Both the position numbers and the translations under genes were made by a program. The notes beneath the pieces were generated by a model. The model saw only the letters and a list, made by a program, of their open reading frames with translations. It had not been told where the DNA came from and made no database searches. A stretch of 64,000 nucleotides of DNA from Ampelocalamus luodianensis (taxonomy: Eukaryota; Streptophyta; Magnoliopsida; Poales; Poaceae): contig CM070620.1 of the NCBI GenBank assembly GCA_036346255.1, positions 33,601,609 to 33,665,608 on the forward strand, read 5' to 3'. Positions within the stretch are counted from its first letter, which is position 1; each line of letters opens with the position of its first letter. Of the stretch, positions 45,417 through 56,899 are shown piece after piece.

Positions 45417-46040
45417 TCAGGTAGAGAAGAGGTCTGGATATGCCGCTCGTATCCGGTCTTCACGTTCCCAAGTTGCTTCATTCTCCGTGTGGTTGCTCCA
45501 TTGAACCTTGACGAACTTGATGTTACGATTCCTAGTCTTACGCTCGGTTTCCTCAAGGATACGAATCGGGCTCTCTCGATAAGATAGATCGGGTTGCAAG
45601 TCGAGTTTATCCAACTCGGTTGCTTCCGTTGGGACTCGAAGACATTTCTTGAGTTGGGAGACATGGAAGACGTTATGCACGTCTGAGAGTGATGGTGGCA
45701 ACTCCAACTGGTATGCCACCGATCCCACCTTAGCTAGAATACGGAAAGGTCCAATATAGCGAGGTGCTAATTTACCTTTGATTTGGAAACGGCGAACTCC
45801 TTTCATGGGAGAGACTTTAAGGTATACATGATCGTCCACATCGAAACTCAACTCGCGACGACGACGGTCGGCGTATGACTTCTGACGTGATTGAGTCGTC
45901 CTAAGTCGTTCGCGAATGACACGAACTTGTTCTTCAGCATCTTCCACCAAGGTTGGTCCATAAAATGGCCTCTCCCCGGCTTCGGACCAGTTCAAAGGTG
46001 TTCTACAAGCTCTCCCATACAATGCTTCGAAGGGTGACAT
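45417..46040 (-). pseudogene. Element D integrase C-terminus and chromodomain-like tail
   Basis: A 207-residue open stretch begins at MSPFEALYGRACRTPLNW, the end of the integrase core. It passes through the GPY/F-like region (KLAPRYIGPFRILAKVG, YQLELPP) and FHVSQLKKCL, then a chromodomain-like end with IKFVKVQWSNH, EATWERED and AAYPDLF. It stops at 45417. The tail is the chromatin-targeting module of chromoviruses; its partial chromodomain form fits Tekay. It is joined to the upstream integrase by a frame change near 46045. Confidence 0.88.
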
Positions 46041-46952
46041 TTGAATACTCGATTAGAAACTATTGTTGCAGGAGAACTCGGCAAACGGTAAACATTTTTC
46101 CCAACTATCGCGGTAGGACAACACACAAGCCCGAAGAAGATCTTCCAAAACTTGGTTCACCCTTTCAGTTTGTCCATCCGTTTGCGGGTGATAAGCGGAG
46201 CTAAAAGATAGACTGGTCCCCATCGCTTTATGTAAGCATTCCCAGAAATAGGACGTGAATTGAGGGCCTCTATCAGAAACTATCACCTTTGGAACACCGT
46301 GGAGACAAACAATCCTTGCAATGTAAAGTTCCGCTAACTTGTCCCGACGGTAGATGGTCTTGACAGGAATGAAGTGAGCAACTTTCGTCAAACGGTCTAC
46401 AACTACCCATATAGAATCGAATCCAGCTTTAGTTCTAGGAAGGCCAGTGATAAAATCCATGCCAACTTCTTCCCATTTCCACTGGGGAATGGGCAGGGGA
46501 TCTAGAGTACCAGCTGGTTTCAAGTGCTCAGCCTTAACTCTTTGACATAGATCGCACTCGGCCACATACTGCGCAACGTTTTGCTTCATTCGGCTCCACC
46601 ACAGTTTCTTTTTCAAATCTTGATACATTTTTGTACTCCCGGGGTGGATAGAGAATTTTGAGTTATGAGCCTCCTTGAGAATCAATTCTCTCAAGTGGTG
46701 ATCAAACGGTACCACCATACGGTTTCCAAACCATAGAGTACCTTGTGCATCTTGCTTAAAACATTTAGCCTTGCCTTGTTTCAATAGTTCTAAAATTTTA
46801 GCCACTTCCGCATCAGTTTTCTGGGCTTCCCTAATCTGGTCCTCAAGTGTGCAAGTCACACTGAGGGCTGCAAGCGAACCTTCTTCAACTATCTCCAGGT
46901 GTAGGCTTTGCAATGCAACACATAAGCCTGCAGAAAAAGGAGTTACCGACAA
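46041..46952 (-). pseudogene. Element D integrase catalytic core
   Basis: A 299-residue open stretch. The zinc-binding motif is clear: His in KEAHNSKFSIHPG, Cys in CDLCQRVKAEH. The catalytic residues follow: Asp in VGMDFITGLPRTKAG, Asp in VIVSDRGPQFTS, Glu in QTERVNQVLED, all present with normal spacing. It ends in FAEFSCNNSF just before the frame change. This is the best-preserved enzyme in the window. The upstream linker near 46960-47000 is disrupted by another frame change to RNase H. Confidence 0.9.
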
Positions 46953-47430
46953 ACAGTTGCATTGAGATTTTCGCTCAATCGCGCGCCACTACATTAGCCT
47001 TCCCTGGATGGTAATGGAGTCCCATATCATAATCTTTAATCAACTCAAGCCATCTTCTTTGTCTCAAATTCAGGTCGGCTTGGGTGAAAATATATTTAAG
47101 GCTCTTATGGTCGGTGTAGATCTCGCAACGATTACCGATGAGGTAATGTCGCCAAATTTTCAAGGCATGAACTACAGCCGCGAGCTCAAGGTCGTGTGTG
47201 GGATAATTGGCCTCATGGGGCCTCAATTGCCTCGATCGTTAGGCCACCACTCGGCCGTCTTGCATAAGCACACAACCGAGCCCGTGGCGAGATGCATCAC
47301 AATAGATATCAAAGCTCTTGTGAATGTCTGGCAGAACAAGTACGGGAGCTTCCGTCAGGCATTCTTTCAGGGTTTGGAAACTTTGTTCGCATTCCGCCGT
47401 CCACTCAAATTTCTTTTCTTTCTTTAGAAG
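46953..47430 (-). pseudogene. Element D RNase H
   Basis: Two adjoining frames. 47604-47239 ends with [20 protein letters not shown], supplying the first catalytic Asp. 47226-46975 has [17 protein letters not shown] (Glu) and [14 protein letters not shown] (Asp), and ends [14 protein letters not shown] (last Asp). All four acidic positions are visible. One frame change near 47230 separates the halves. It removes the RNA strand during reverse transcription. Confidence 0.88.
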
Positions 47431-48350
47431 TTGGGTCATAGGCTTCGCGATTTTTGAGAAATTCTTGATGAACCTACGGTAGTATCCCGCAAGTCCAAGA
47501 AAACTACGAATGTCGGTGACACTCTTAGGTTGCTTCCATTCAAGGACATCTCGTACCTTACTAGGATCAACAAATGACACCGCCTTAGATAGGATATGTC
47601 CCAAGAAACTAACCTCTCGAAGCCAAAACTCACATTTGCTGAATTTGGCGTCACGGTGATGGTGGCGAAGCTTCTAACACAAGTCTCAAGTCTTTGCTCG
47701 TGCTCAAGATCGGACTTAGAGTAGACAAGGATATCATCAATGAAAACCACTACAAACCGATCCAAGTATTCCATGAACACCGAATTCATGAGGTTCATGA
47801 AATAAGTCAGGGCATTGGTCAAACCAAAGGACATGACCGTGTACTCGCATGCACTGAACGCAGTAGAGAAGGCGGTCTTGAATATCCTCGGTTCTAACTT
47901 TAATCTGATGGTAGCCTAACCTCAAGTCAATTTTGGAGAACACCTGAGCTCCACTAAGCTGGTCAAATAGGTCATCGATCCGCGGGAGCGGATACTTGTT
48001 CTTGATGGTGACCTCATTCAACGGACGGTAGTCAACACACATCCGTAGACTCTTGTCTTTCTTCTTGACAAAGAGAGCCGGGCATCCCCAAGGCGAGGAG
48101 CTAGGCCTGATGAAACCCTTGTCTTGCAACTCCTTAAGTTGTTCTTTTAATTCAGCTAGCTCATTGGGCGGCATCCGATACGGCCTTTTTGAGATGGGCG
48201 CGGTACCGGGTGCAAGCTCAATGACAAACTCTACCTCTCGGTCAGGGGGCATGCAGAAGTTCTTGGGGAACACATCAGGATACTCACTCACTATTGGTAC
48301 CTCCTCTAGTGTGAGAGAGGTACTCGCCTCTAAAGCATAAAGGTGAGAAC
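47431..48350 (-). pseudogene. Element D reverse transcriptase
   Basis: RT starts in the frame 48720-47737 with [45 protein letters not shown] and [12 protein letters not shown]. After IKVRTEDI it shifts near 47920 to the frame 47834-47436 (MSFGLTNA, then [15 protein letters not shown] with the catalytic FIDD). It shifts again near 47640 into [20 protein letters not shown]. Three frame changes interrupt an otherwise complete enzyme. Confidence 0.9.
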
Positions 48351-48724
48351 TACCCACTAAAGGTGCAAAGACGACCTGAATGCCGCCCTCGCTCGTCACT
48401 GAAATAGACCGTTGGGCACAATCAATCTTCCCCTGATTCTTAGATAACCAATCCATCCCTAAGATAACATCAATGCCCACAGAACTTATCACTATTAAGT
48501 TTGCTGAAAAGTTAACATTTTGTATTTCAATTTTTACGTCCCGACAGACTTGATCGGCGTAGAAAACCGACCCTGGGGACTGAATATGATAAGGTGGGTG
48601 TAGTGTATGTATCTTGAATTGGTTAATTTCAGCATACTCATTTTTAATAAATGAATGAGATGCTCCAGAATCAAATAGAACTGATGCAGGACATGAATTA
48701 ACAAGTAGTGTACCTAGCACGACG
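48351..48724 (-). pseudogene. Element D aspartic protease
   Basis: The stretch [20 protein letters not shown] followed by SHSF contains the intact DSGA active site near 48665-48680. [14 protein letters not shown] follows near 48450, the flap and second strand typical of gypsy proteases. It is continuous with the RT N-terminus and, across a frame change at 48724, with gag. By itself it looks undamaged. Confidence 0.88.
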
Positions 48725-49968
48725 TCAGGTGCGTCGGTCGCCTCCTCTGCTGAGACGTGGTTGACGCGACCACGTGCATCTTTGGGGTGGAGTAGGTGCT
48801 GCTCTGTGGGGTGGCGGTGGCCTCGCTAGAGTCGGGCGGTGGTCTTTGGAGCAGAGTGCGTCAGGGCATCCTCGCCGCTTGGCGAGGCATCGTGAAGCAT
48901 AGTGGCCCCGACGGCCACAGTGGAAATGATGACGCCGGGCTTGTATGCCCCGCCACCGATCTGTGGTCTCGGCCCCATTGTCTTCTTTGGCTGCCGGTGG
49001 AGAAGGTCGTGGAGGTGCCACAGAGACCTCGATGGTCTTTGTCAAGCCGGGCACGAGGTGCCCGAGGTAGTCTGGCGTGGCACGGAAAGCGCCACTCGCC
49101 ATCGCCGTCCGGAAAGCCTTCCTCCTCTTCCTTGACTCATCCACCGTCAAGCTCTCATGCTCCACCACGATCGCCTTGTTGACGGATCTCGAAAACTCAA
49201 AATCGTGTGCGGCTAAAACAAGCCGCAACTCCTCGATAGCCCATGGAAGAACTCGTTCGCGACGAGCGTCTGTCGAGACGTCGTCCGAGCATACCGCCAA
49301 GTAGTTGAAGTCATGCAGTACTCGGTGGCGGTCCGCCGTCCTCGCTTCAAGGCAAGAACTGCTGCGCTTGATAAGCGGCACTCCCTCAGATATGGGCCTC
49401 CCGGGCGCGTCCCCGATTCGTCCCAAGTCGGGGCGTGACGGAGCTGCATGGCGGAATAACTATCCCACCACGCGCCGCACGCCGCCAACCGATAGCGGCA
49501 AACAAGACCCTCTCAACTCCAAAGACAACTGCGCAATGTTGACTTCTTCTCAATGTTGTGCGGCCGGTCCTCTGCCTCCATCGGGTCCTTGCCGCCCGTA
49601 AATGTCGGAGGGTTGGTCCGCTGGAACTCAGCGAGACCTCCGGACGCTCGGTGCGGGGCGGCTCCTCCTGCCGGAACGGGAGCTGGGGCGGTGTTGCGCA
49701 CGATCGCCTCGAGCATCCGGGTCTGGTCCATCCGGTTGCGCTCAATCATCATCATGAACTCGACCATGGATGGCGGCGGAGGGAGCACCTCCTTAGGCGG
49801 TCCACCCTGCTGGGACGGCTGCTGAGAGGGCTCGCCATGCTCAGGCGGCTGCTGGGATGATTGTCCCTGATCGTAGAAGTCGCTCAAGGGTGCTAAACGG
49901 GGTGCCCTAGCGGGGGATGGGGAGCCTCTGCCGCGCAGGGCTCCTGATCGCGTAGTCGGTCCTGTCAT
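48725..49968 (-). pseudogene. Element D gag, frameshifted
   Basis: Start at 49968 (MTGPTTRSGALRG). A Pro/Gln-rich N-terminus runs through GGLAEFQRTNPPTFTGGKDP to a frame change near 49550. The middle gag core is fragmented (ALKRGRRTATEY at about 49340). 49426-48725 then gives SVNKAIVVEHESLTVDESRK and a nucleocapsid knuckle reading HFHCGRRGHYASRC (48880-48920), where the first of the expected CCHC cysteines appears replaced or shifted. It would form the particle shell. Confidence 0.82.
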
Positions 49969-50331
49969 CCTGTATTGGACAAGGATGGTTAGTAAATAAG
50001 ATAAAAGCCACTACTTGGCCATACATGCATAATCAATATCAAAAGCAAGAAAATCGTAACATCGAATAGAACACCAAACAATAAGCAACATAAACCAAAT
50101 TCGACACAATTCCGTACATAAGCGCCCGCAGGCTTAAGGTTACATCAAAATAGGAGTGTTTGCAAATAAAACATAACAGTTCGTTATCTACTACAAACTA
50201 CCCTATTACATAAACCTAAGGATACAAGCTCAAACATAGAGCTCTCGCTAACACCTAGATATTATTCGGTCAAAGTTCACCGGAAATTCGTCCGAAAGAT
50301 GTGCCCGAGGATCCAAGATCATCGTGGTCCC

Positions 50332-50970
50332 CTAGATTGGGAAGGCGCAAGGTGATCCTATGGCGTTAATATGACCTTCTACCACGGGTAGGCGACATTC
50401 TGCTGGCGCAGAAAGATAAGGGGAGATCATATTAGTGCCATATAGCACACTAGGATGAATGAGCCTCATGTCATGCATGAGCCTTAAGTGCTCCTGAGCT
50501 TCAATGAGACGCCGTCGCGTTTCCCACAACTCATGCACCATACAGCGATGCATTTGGTCCATTACGTGGACCAATCTTGCCAACTGCCTGACTTGGGGGT
50601 CCTCCCCAAATTGGATCCTAGCAAATGAGTTCACGTCCCTAGCGCGTCGCGCATCGGAAAGTGATCATACGGGCCGGGCTAACTCACAGTCATAGCGAAG
50701 ACGACTCATGGCCACCAAAGCTACTTCTTGTAACGCCATGGCCTCAGAAGTACCGCGCGCCTGGAAGCGGTAAGGTATGCTCCCCGTGACTTGTCTAGCA
50801 ATGATATCTATCACTGCCATAAACTCCTCCATTCCTGGTCCTCGATCACGGTAGATGGAATAAGTGGGCTGATATGTGAAGTTCGCCCTCCACATCATGT
50901 CTCGTAGCAACGTCGGGTATCCATCCACTCCTTCAGCTTGAGTTTCCCGGACAAGGTACTGAGGGTTCAT
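50332..50970 (-). CDS. Element D accessory ORF upstream of gag; dsRNA-binding-fold-like
   Basis: A single minus-strand frame from ATG at 50970 to a stop at 50332, interrupted once by an in-frame TGA at 50665-50667 that one C-to-T change at a CpG (CGA to TGA) would explain. It lies between the primer site (51164-51176) and gag (49968), about 0.36 kb ahead of gag. Residues about 19-92 follow the outline of a double-stranded-RNA-binding domain: a helix (TLLRDMMW), P-T-Y at 35-37, G-P at 44-45, F50 and strands, G-T-S at 73-75, then an Ala-rich helix (MALQEVALVAMSRLR). The lysines that contact RNA in typical domains are absent. After the stop, a helical stretch (QVRQLARLVHVMDQMHR) follows. The fold is inference; function unknown. 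Elements A and C lack it. Confidence 0.55.
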
Positions 50971-51163
50971 CTAAAGGCAAGAAGGCAAGGTAAGTTAGTT
51001 TCATAAACCAAAACAGGATCAGGAGAGGAAAGATGCTAAGATGGATAAGGAATAAAAGATATTCTTAACTTAAACTTTCAGTAATTTGAAAATTCCAAAA
51101 TATTTTGACTCCGCAAGGCTCACTAACTCTAACGCTGATGCTACCTCTAACCTACAACAAGTA
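50971..51163 (-). other. Element D leader between primer site and accessory ORF
   Basis: About 190 bp of AT-rich untranslated sequence with no further ORF. Confidence 0.6.
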
Positions 51164-51176
51164 TGGCTCGATACTA
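51164..51176 (-). promoter_or_regulatory. Element D primer binding site
   Basis: On the element's strand it reads TAGTATCGAGCCA, four bases from the LTR. It resembles the initiator-Met site TGGTATCAGAGCCA with a G-to-A change and the same missing base as in element A. Confidence 0.75.
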
Positions 51177-51180
51177 ACGC

Positions 51181-54100
51181 TGTGGGGACCCCGTAATTAT
51201 CTCCATAAGACCGAGATTAGACAAGGTCTTAGGGACATAAATACGGTCTCGGTGAATAATTCAATTTAATCCTATCCAAGTGATAGGCTTTTCCGAATAC
51301 TAGAGCCTCGACGATCATGCGCTTGCTCCTTTGCGAGCACTACATGATTTTCGATTCTCTTTTGATTCAAAGCAATCAGACTTAGCGAATTAAATGGGAA
51401 TCCATAAACAACGAGTATGACATATATTGGCTCCCAAGATCAACGACCAATATACTCATACCCTCATTCAACGTTGGTTACATCCATACAACACATACAA
51501 CAAGAGATTAAAAGACATCTTGCATAATAGTTAAAGTCTACGATCTATTACAAACGGTAACCGACCGCCAAATTCAAGTCAAGTATCAAGTAGCAAATGA
51601 AGTAAATAGATAAAGCAAAAGACCAGTGATGGTATGCCCATCACCCATCGGCAACCGATCGGGGTTAAATGGTAGCACACTACTCATTAGTGTCGCCCAA
51701 GTCAACACTAGCGAGATCATCATAATCATAACCTTCCTCACCTGAAAAGGCCACAAACATCCGGTGAGTACAAGTGTACTCGCAAGTCTTACACAAATAA
51801 AAATAGTTATGCATAAGGGTCATTCAAAGGATGGCTCATATTGGTTTAGTTTTGCGAAAGAGACGCAACAATTAACATCCTACACATACTGCTTTCATGT
51901 GCCCATTTCAAAATCAGATTTGAAGTAGAAGTAAAGCATGTAGTAAAGCATTTCATAAATAAACAATTGAATCATACAAAGACCAAAGTGGCAGCCCACT
52001 TTGATGTACTAAACACATGAACGTCCCGTTCATGACGAATACCAAGTTCAACCACAATTTTAATTATAAGTCTAACAATAAGCAGCCACAAATTTCAAGC
52101 GGTCGTCCATAACCGTGGACACGGCTATTCGAATAGATTTAACCCTGCAGGGGTGTACTACTTTACCCACACGACTTGATTAGCCCGTAAGCCTCCAGAG
52201 GCCTCTGAAATAGCACACTTCCTATGGTATGCCGTCCGGGTAAATCAAGATACAGTCATTTTCAGCAAGAAAGCCTTATTGAGCTAAGTCCCCCTTGTGA
52301 GATGGTTCCTTGCCTAGTACAAGCGTCGGATAGCACTTGCTAGGGGGCTCACAAGTTATATTGGAAATACCGATGCAATCAAAACAAAAGAATTGGTGCT
52401 CCCTTGCACACTATAAGGGATTACATCGGCTCCTCAAAGAACATAGGATTTCACGGTCGCTATGCCCCTTACACCACCAAGGACTTAACACAATAAAACC
52501 CTCCCCCTACTTAACCATACGGCACCCATACACCGCGTGTGGCAGCACGAGTGTTGCTTGAACAGTAGGTACCCAAAGTTCGGTCCTCAATTGTCCAGAC
52601 AAGTCCTTCCACTTACCCAATGCTCGTGCACAAAGCACCATCACTAACCAACACTTGTCCGGACCAAATCTCATTTAAAAATGACAAAGTTTAACTCATG
52701 AAACAACTACAAAGATCTGAAGTAAAAGCATAACGTAAGAGTTGTGTGTATCCCAAAACCGCCGGGTTATTCCCGACGATCGAACTACCGTATCTAGACT
52801 TGCATGGCTAAGCAATTCTACAACCCATAATTCACACATCCTATCTTAAGCATATAGGAGTTGGCATAATTCAAGATTAACCTCAAGCATAGGACATAAC
52901 TATACTACACATCACAAAAATATTGACATAATCAAAATAGCATGCAAGCAATTATCATTGCACTATCTTAACCAAAACTGGGATCAAATATGATGCAAAA
53001 GAAAGTTCAAATGATGCTTGCCTTGCTGGTACAGTAGCTGCTCGCTCTCAGTCGCGTAAGTGTCGATATCAATATGCTCGGATCTATATAATTATAACAT
53101 CAAATAAATACCAGAAAACAACTCAAAACTAAAATGCTAAAAATGCATGATTTTTCTACAGTAGTTAGATCATGATTTTAAATGATTTTTGGTGAAAGAA
53201 TTATTTCATTTTGATTTAGTATATGAAAGTTATAATGGTTTGAATTTCAGATTTCAATATGTCGTCATTTATATAATTTAATTATGAAGTGAAATTTTGT
53301 AGAACAGTGGTGGGGTGAAGGATTACATAGGTAAATAGGTAATATTATTACAAGTTCAGAATAGTTGAGTTTGTCCCATTTGGAGTTTTTATGATTTAGT
53401 TATTGATTTTTCAAGTTATCAGCCTTTTATAGTATACAAATAATGGAGTTAAGGAGTATATTCTCCCAAAAATAGTTTCTGTGACAGAGGTAATGTGGAG
53501 ACCATTTTTAGAATTAAGTTTACTAAAAATGAAGATTACCAAAAGTGGTCTCACTGTTTTTGAGCTTCAATAATTACTTATGCATTTTTGAAGTTATCAG
53601 TCATTTTCCTATTGTAAAAATAATGGCTTTAATGGATTAATCTCCAAATAAAGCTCTCTGCTACAGAGACAGGTTTGAAACTAATTTTAATATAAAGTTT
53701 ATTAAAAATGAAAATTTTCAGAAGTGATTTCATGTAATTTGGAGTTCATATGAAATAGTTATGCATTTTCAAAGTTATACCTATTTTACAAGATTGTGCA
53801 AATAAACCGATTTCGAATTTCATAAAGCATTTACTATTTTCCTTACCGAGGCATACGCTAGCCGCAGACACTGACGGGCGGGCCCCGGAGTCAAGGTTGA
53901 CTCGGTCGTGCGACCCCGCCACCGGCGCTGTAAAACGTATTCGAATAGAGACGTATTCCTATCATGAAAGCGTAAAGTCGTTCTAACGTTACCGGGAATA
54001 CGTTGTTCGTAAGAGAAAACGTACTTCAATGGGTTACGCAATCATTTAACCGGCATAAGGACCCACATGTCAGGTACTAAGCCGACCGTTTAATTAATTA

Positions 54101-55878
54101 AACTCGGCTTTTCCGACAAAGATCGTGTCATTAAAGCTAATCATCACGATTAAAACCTAATGATGTTGCTACAGGGTTTGTCGGGCGTTCCGACAAAATG
54201 ACTCGGCGCTGGCCGGAGCCTCGCCGGCGATCCCGTCCACGGCGGCTCGAGCCAAGGGCACAGATGTGATCACAATAAGCCTGCGCACCTAATCTAAGTG
54301 TTCTCGCGGCGAGTGACTGGACCGCGGCTGGCCGAGTGGAGCGGCGGTGAGCTATCACGGCAAAAGCGACTACACGGATTTGAAAATGCTTCTAACAAAC
54401 GGCGCATGCTTAAGCTCCTAGGGGCAAGAGGAAACTACTGCGTTGACAAGAGGACCGGAGAGGGCATCGAACTCACGCGGCGCGTATGCATCGGTGCGGC
54501 AATGAGAGACCCACGATGACACCGCAACTGAGCAAAGAAGCCAACAGTGGGTGGTCGAATGGGTTACTTAGGCACATAAGATGCTAATATAGGCATGAAT
54601 CGAGAAATGGCTCACCAAGGCGACAATTTGACAAGAAATAGTGTTTGTGGCCGAAAGGAACAACCGAGGCCTAAGAACTCTGGGAACAATTCGACAATTA
54701 AAGTGAGGAAGACTAACTTGTACTCATAAGCATGTCTTGACGCACAAGAAAGAGCAAGAAACTCACCAGCGAGAAATGCCCAATTTGGGTGTCGCGCGGT
54801 GCACGACCGAGCGCCCGAGAGCACGATGGTGGTTCGGAAGCTACAAGCCAACGCATGAGCCGAGATTAGCCAAAATGGGCACGGTGATGAACGGAGAGGA
54901 GATGGGGATCACCCGGTTGAAGCCTACCGGAGAGACGAGCGGAGGAGAGCTCCTCTTTCCTCGAACCAGAGGAAAGATAGGGAGGAATGAGGCGCTCTGA
55001 GGGTAATAAGCTCGTGCATTGACGGCATCGGAGGCGGCGTGAAGAGAAGGTGGCTCCGGAGTGGTCCGAGGTGGCGGTGGATTCACGGCGTGCCTGGCGC
55101 CGTTCTGAGCACGTCGGGAGGACTCGCGCCGTGGCACGAGTGTCTGCGTGCCGCCAACGGCCGGGGAAGACGGCGACGGCTCGGTCCCGCATCGTCGATC
55201 CACACGGCGAGGTGGAGTTTAAGTGGCTTTCAATCGCCGTTGGATTGTGGATGGACGGATCGATTAGAAATGCGTTGGATGGTCAGCAGGATGCGAGATC
55301 TGGACCGTTGGATGAGGATCTAACGGTTACATGTCTCGGTGCAACTAAGCGGTTGGACTGAGCCACCCGCCGATCGGACTCGAGTCCGATGAATAGTACT
55401 TAAGCCGAGTTTAGGTTTAGGTTTGACCGAGTTTTAAAATCTGTCTAGCAACTTTGACCGGGTTTATAATTAGAAATAAATTCCCAAAAATCATGAAATA
55501 ATTTGTGGGGTTCCTGAGATAGTATAGTTCCCATAAAAATTTTAAAACCCTACTGTTCATAATATAGTTTGTGATATTTAAATTCAAACATGTTGTATGT
55601 CTATAAAGTTGGTTTGAATTTTTATTTGTTCAACCTAGTCCCAAAAATTTGGGAAAAATTATATTAATTCATGATAATTAATGTAGTATTTAATTAAATT
55701 GGGTTCAGATGATGATCACAACTTTTATCATCGACTTTAAGTGAAATCCGAATTTTGATGTGTATGTTCACCTCAAATTAGATTTTCCAAGTACAATATA
55801 TTATGAAATGATCTGATTTTGATCATGCATATTAGTGAAATACAAATTAATCCAATTTAATTAGTTGGGGCTGTGACA
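51181..55878 (-). repeat. Element D 5' LTR (complete)
   Basis: 4698 bp, TGTGGGGACCCCG to GGGCTGTGACA. It contains the conserved palindromic block (52100-52172) about 0.95 kb from the primer-site end and GATCTAACGG words near 55310-55330. No TATA on the minus strand is obvious to me. Confidence 0.92.
52100..52172 (-). other. Conserved LTR block with palindrome CTATTCGAATAG (D)
   Basis: The palindrome is at 52125-52136. On the element's strand it is preceded by GTACACCCCTGCAGGGTTAA and followed by CCGT, GTCC, loop ACGGTTAT, GGAC. The truncated left LTR of D has lost its copy. Confidence 0.8.
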
Positions 55879-56899
55879 CCTTATGCGACTACTCCAAGCG
55901 AGAAGCTTAAGAAGATAGTCTAGGTCACCCAAAAATCCCCCTAAGTTCATGCCAAGTGCAATGGCAAGCCGTCTCATAGGAGAGAATTGGTGAGATCAGT
56001 TTTTTCGCACAAAAGAGATCTTTTGCCTTTTAACAAGTTGTACTAACTCATGCATCATCAAGAGACTAAAACAGCTCAATCTAAGGCTCAATATAGAGTC
56101 AACGCTCTACCCAGCCTATTTGACATGGCATGAATCATAAAAGGATAGCTCAAGAAAGACTAATCTCGAGTGCTAACATGACAAGTTTTAGTTTAAGTTG
56201 AGCAATTTTAATTAACTTATCATGGCATAAGCTAGGCTACACATATGAAGTCATGATAAATCTAGCATATAAGCACAAGTCATGGCAAGATGTAAAGCAT
56301 TGCAAACATGTCATAACAGGATAATAAACAAGGCTCAATGTAGTTATATTACAATGTTTGAATCTTTGAAATGCAAGAAAATCCAGCTCCCCCTCAACAT
56401 GAGATGCAACTTTTAGTTCAAGTTGAGTTAAGTCAACATTAAGCTCCAGAAGCTCCCAAATGAACTCCCCCTGAACTAAAACAATAAAACGAAGTCGGCA
56501 AAGAAAACAAAGAAATAGGCGCCCTTAAAACATAGATAAGAAAGAGAATACTATGGCTCAGACTGACTCCCATCTACCCCATATGACTCTAGGACTATTA
56601 GCTGACAGTAAAACGCACACTAGAGAGCAAACACGTACCCTGTCTACCCGAGGGTGGCCCGACCCTCGCTAGAACCTATAAGCAGTGAGTGAGCTCAACC
56701 TAGTGAGAAGAGAGACAGCTAATAAGCAGCATCCTACAATCACAAGATAAGAGTAGGAAGTCTAAGCAACTCGACTAGAGAAACACTCTAATCTATGCTA
56801 CGAGGACTAAACCCAAATGCACCCTAAATGCAATGCAACAACAAGGAGTAAGAGCAAAATTAGTAAAGTAAAGCAGTAAAGAATAGAAACTCCCCCTCA
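55879..56899 (-). other. Element H: sequence 3' of copia pol
   Basis: Non-coding, AT-rich sequence between D's right end and the pol stop of copia element H. SIRE-lineage elements have a long region between pol and the 3' LTR; no envelope-like frame is recognisable here. The region is cut by D, and H's 3' LTR is not in the window. Confidence 0.6.

Larger units (their letters stand above)
41581..55878 (-). mobile_element. Element D: Tekay/Del-type Ty3/gypsy element, outer left end lost
   Basis: Right LTR 51181-55878 is complete (4698 bp, TGTGGGGACC to GGGCTGTGACA). The left LTR keeps only 41581-45223 and lacks the equivalent of the first 1082 bp. Coding is on the minus strand: primer site, accessory ORF, gag, protease, RT, RNase H, integrase, chromodomain-like tail, polypurine tract. 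Reading frames are much longer than in element A. D sits in copia element H on the right. On the left its outer end and H's continuation are absent, so no target duplication can be checked. Confidence 0.92.

Noticed and set aside
55879..56899. Envelope-like gene expected in SIRE elements
   Set aside because: No long frame or transmembrane pattern is visible, so it is not called.
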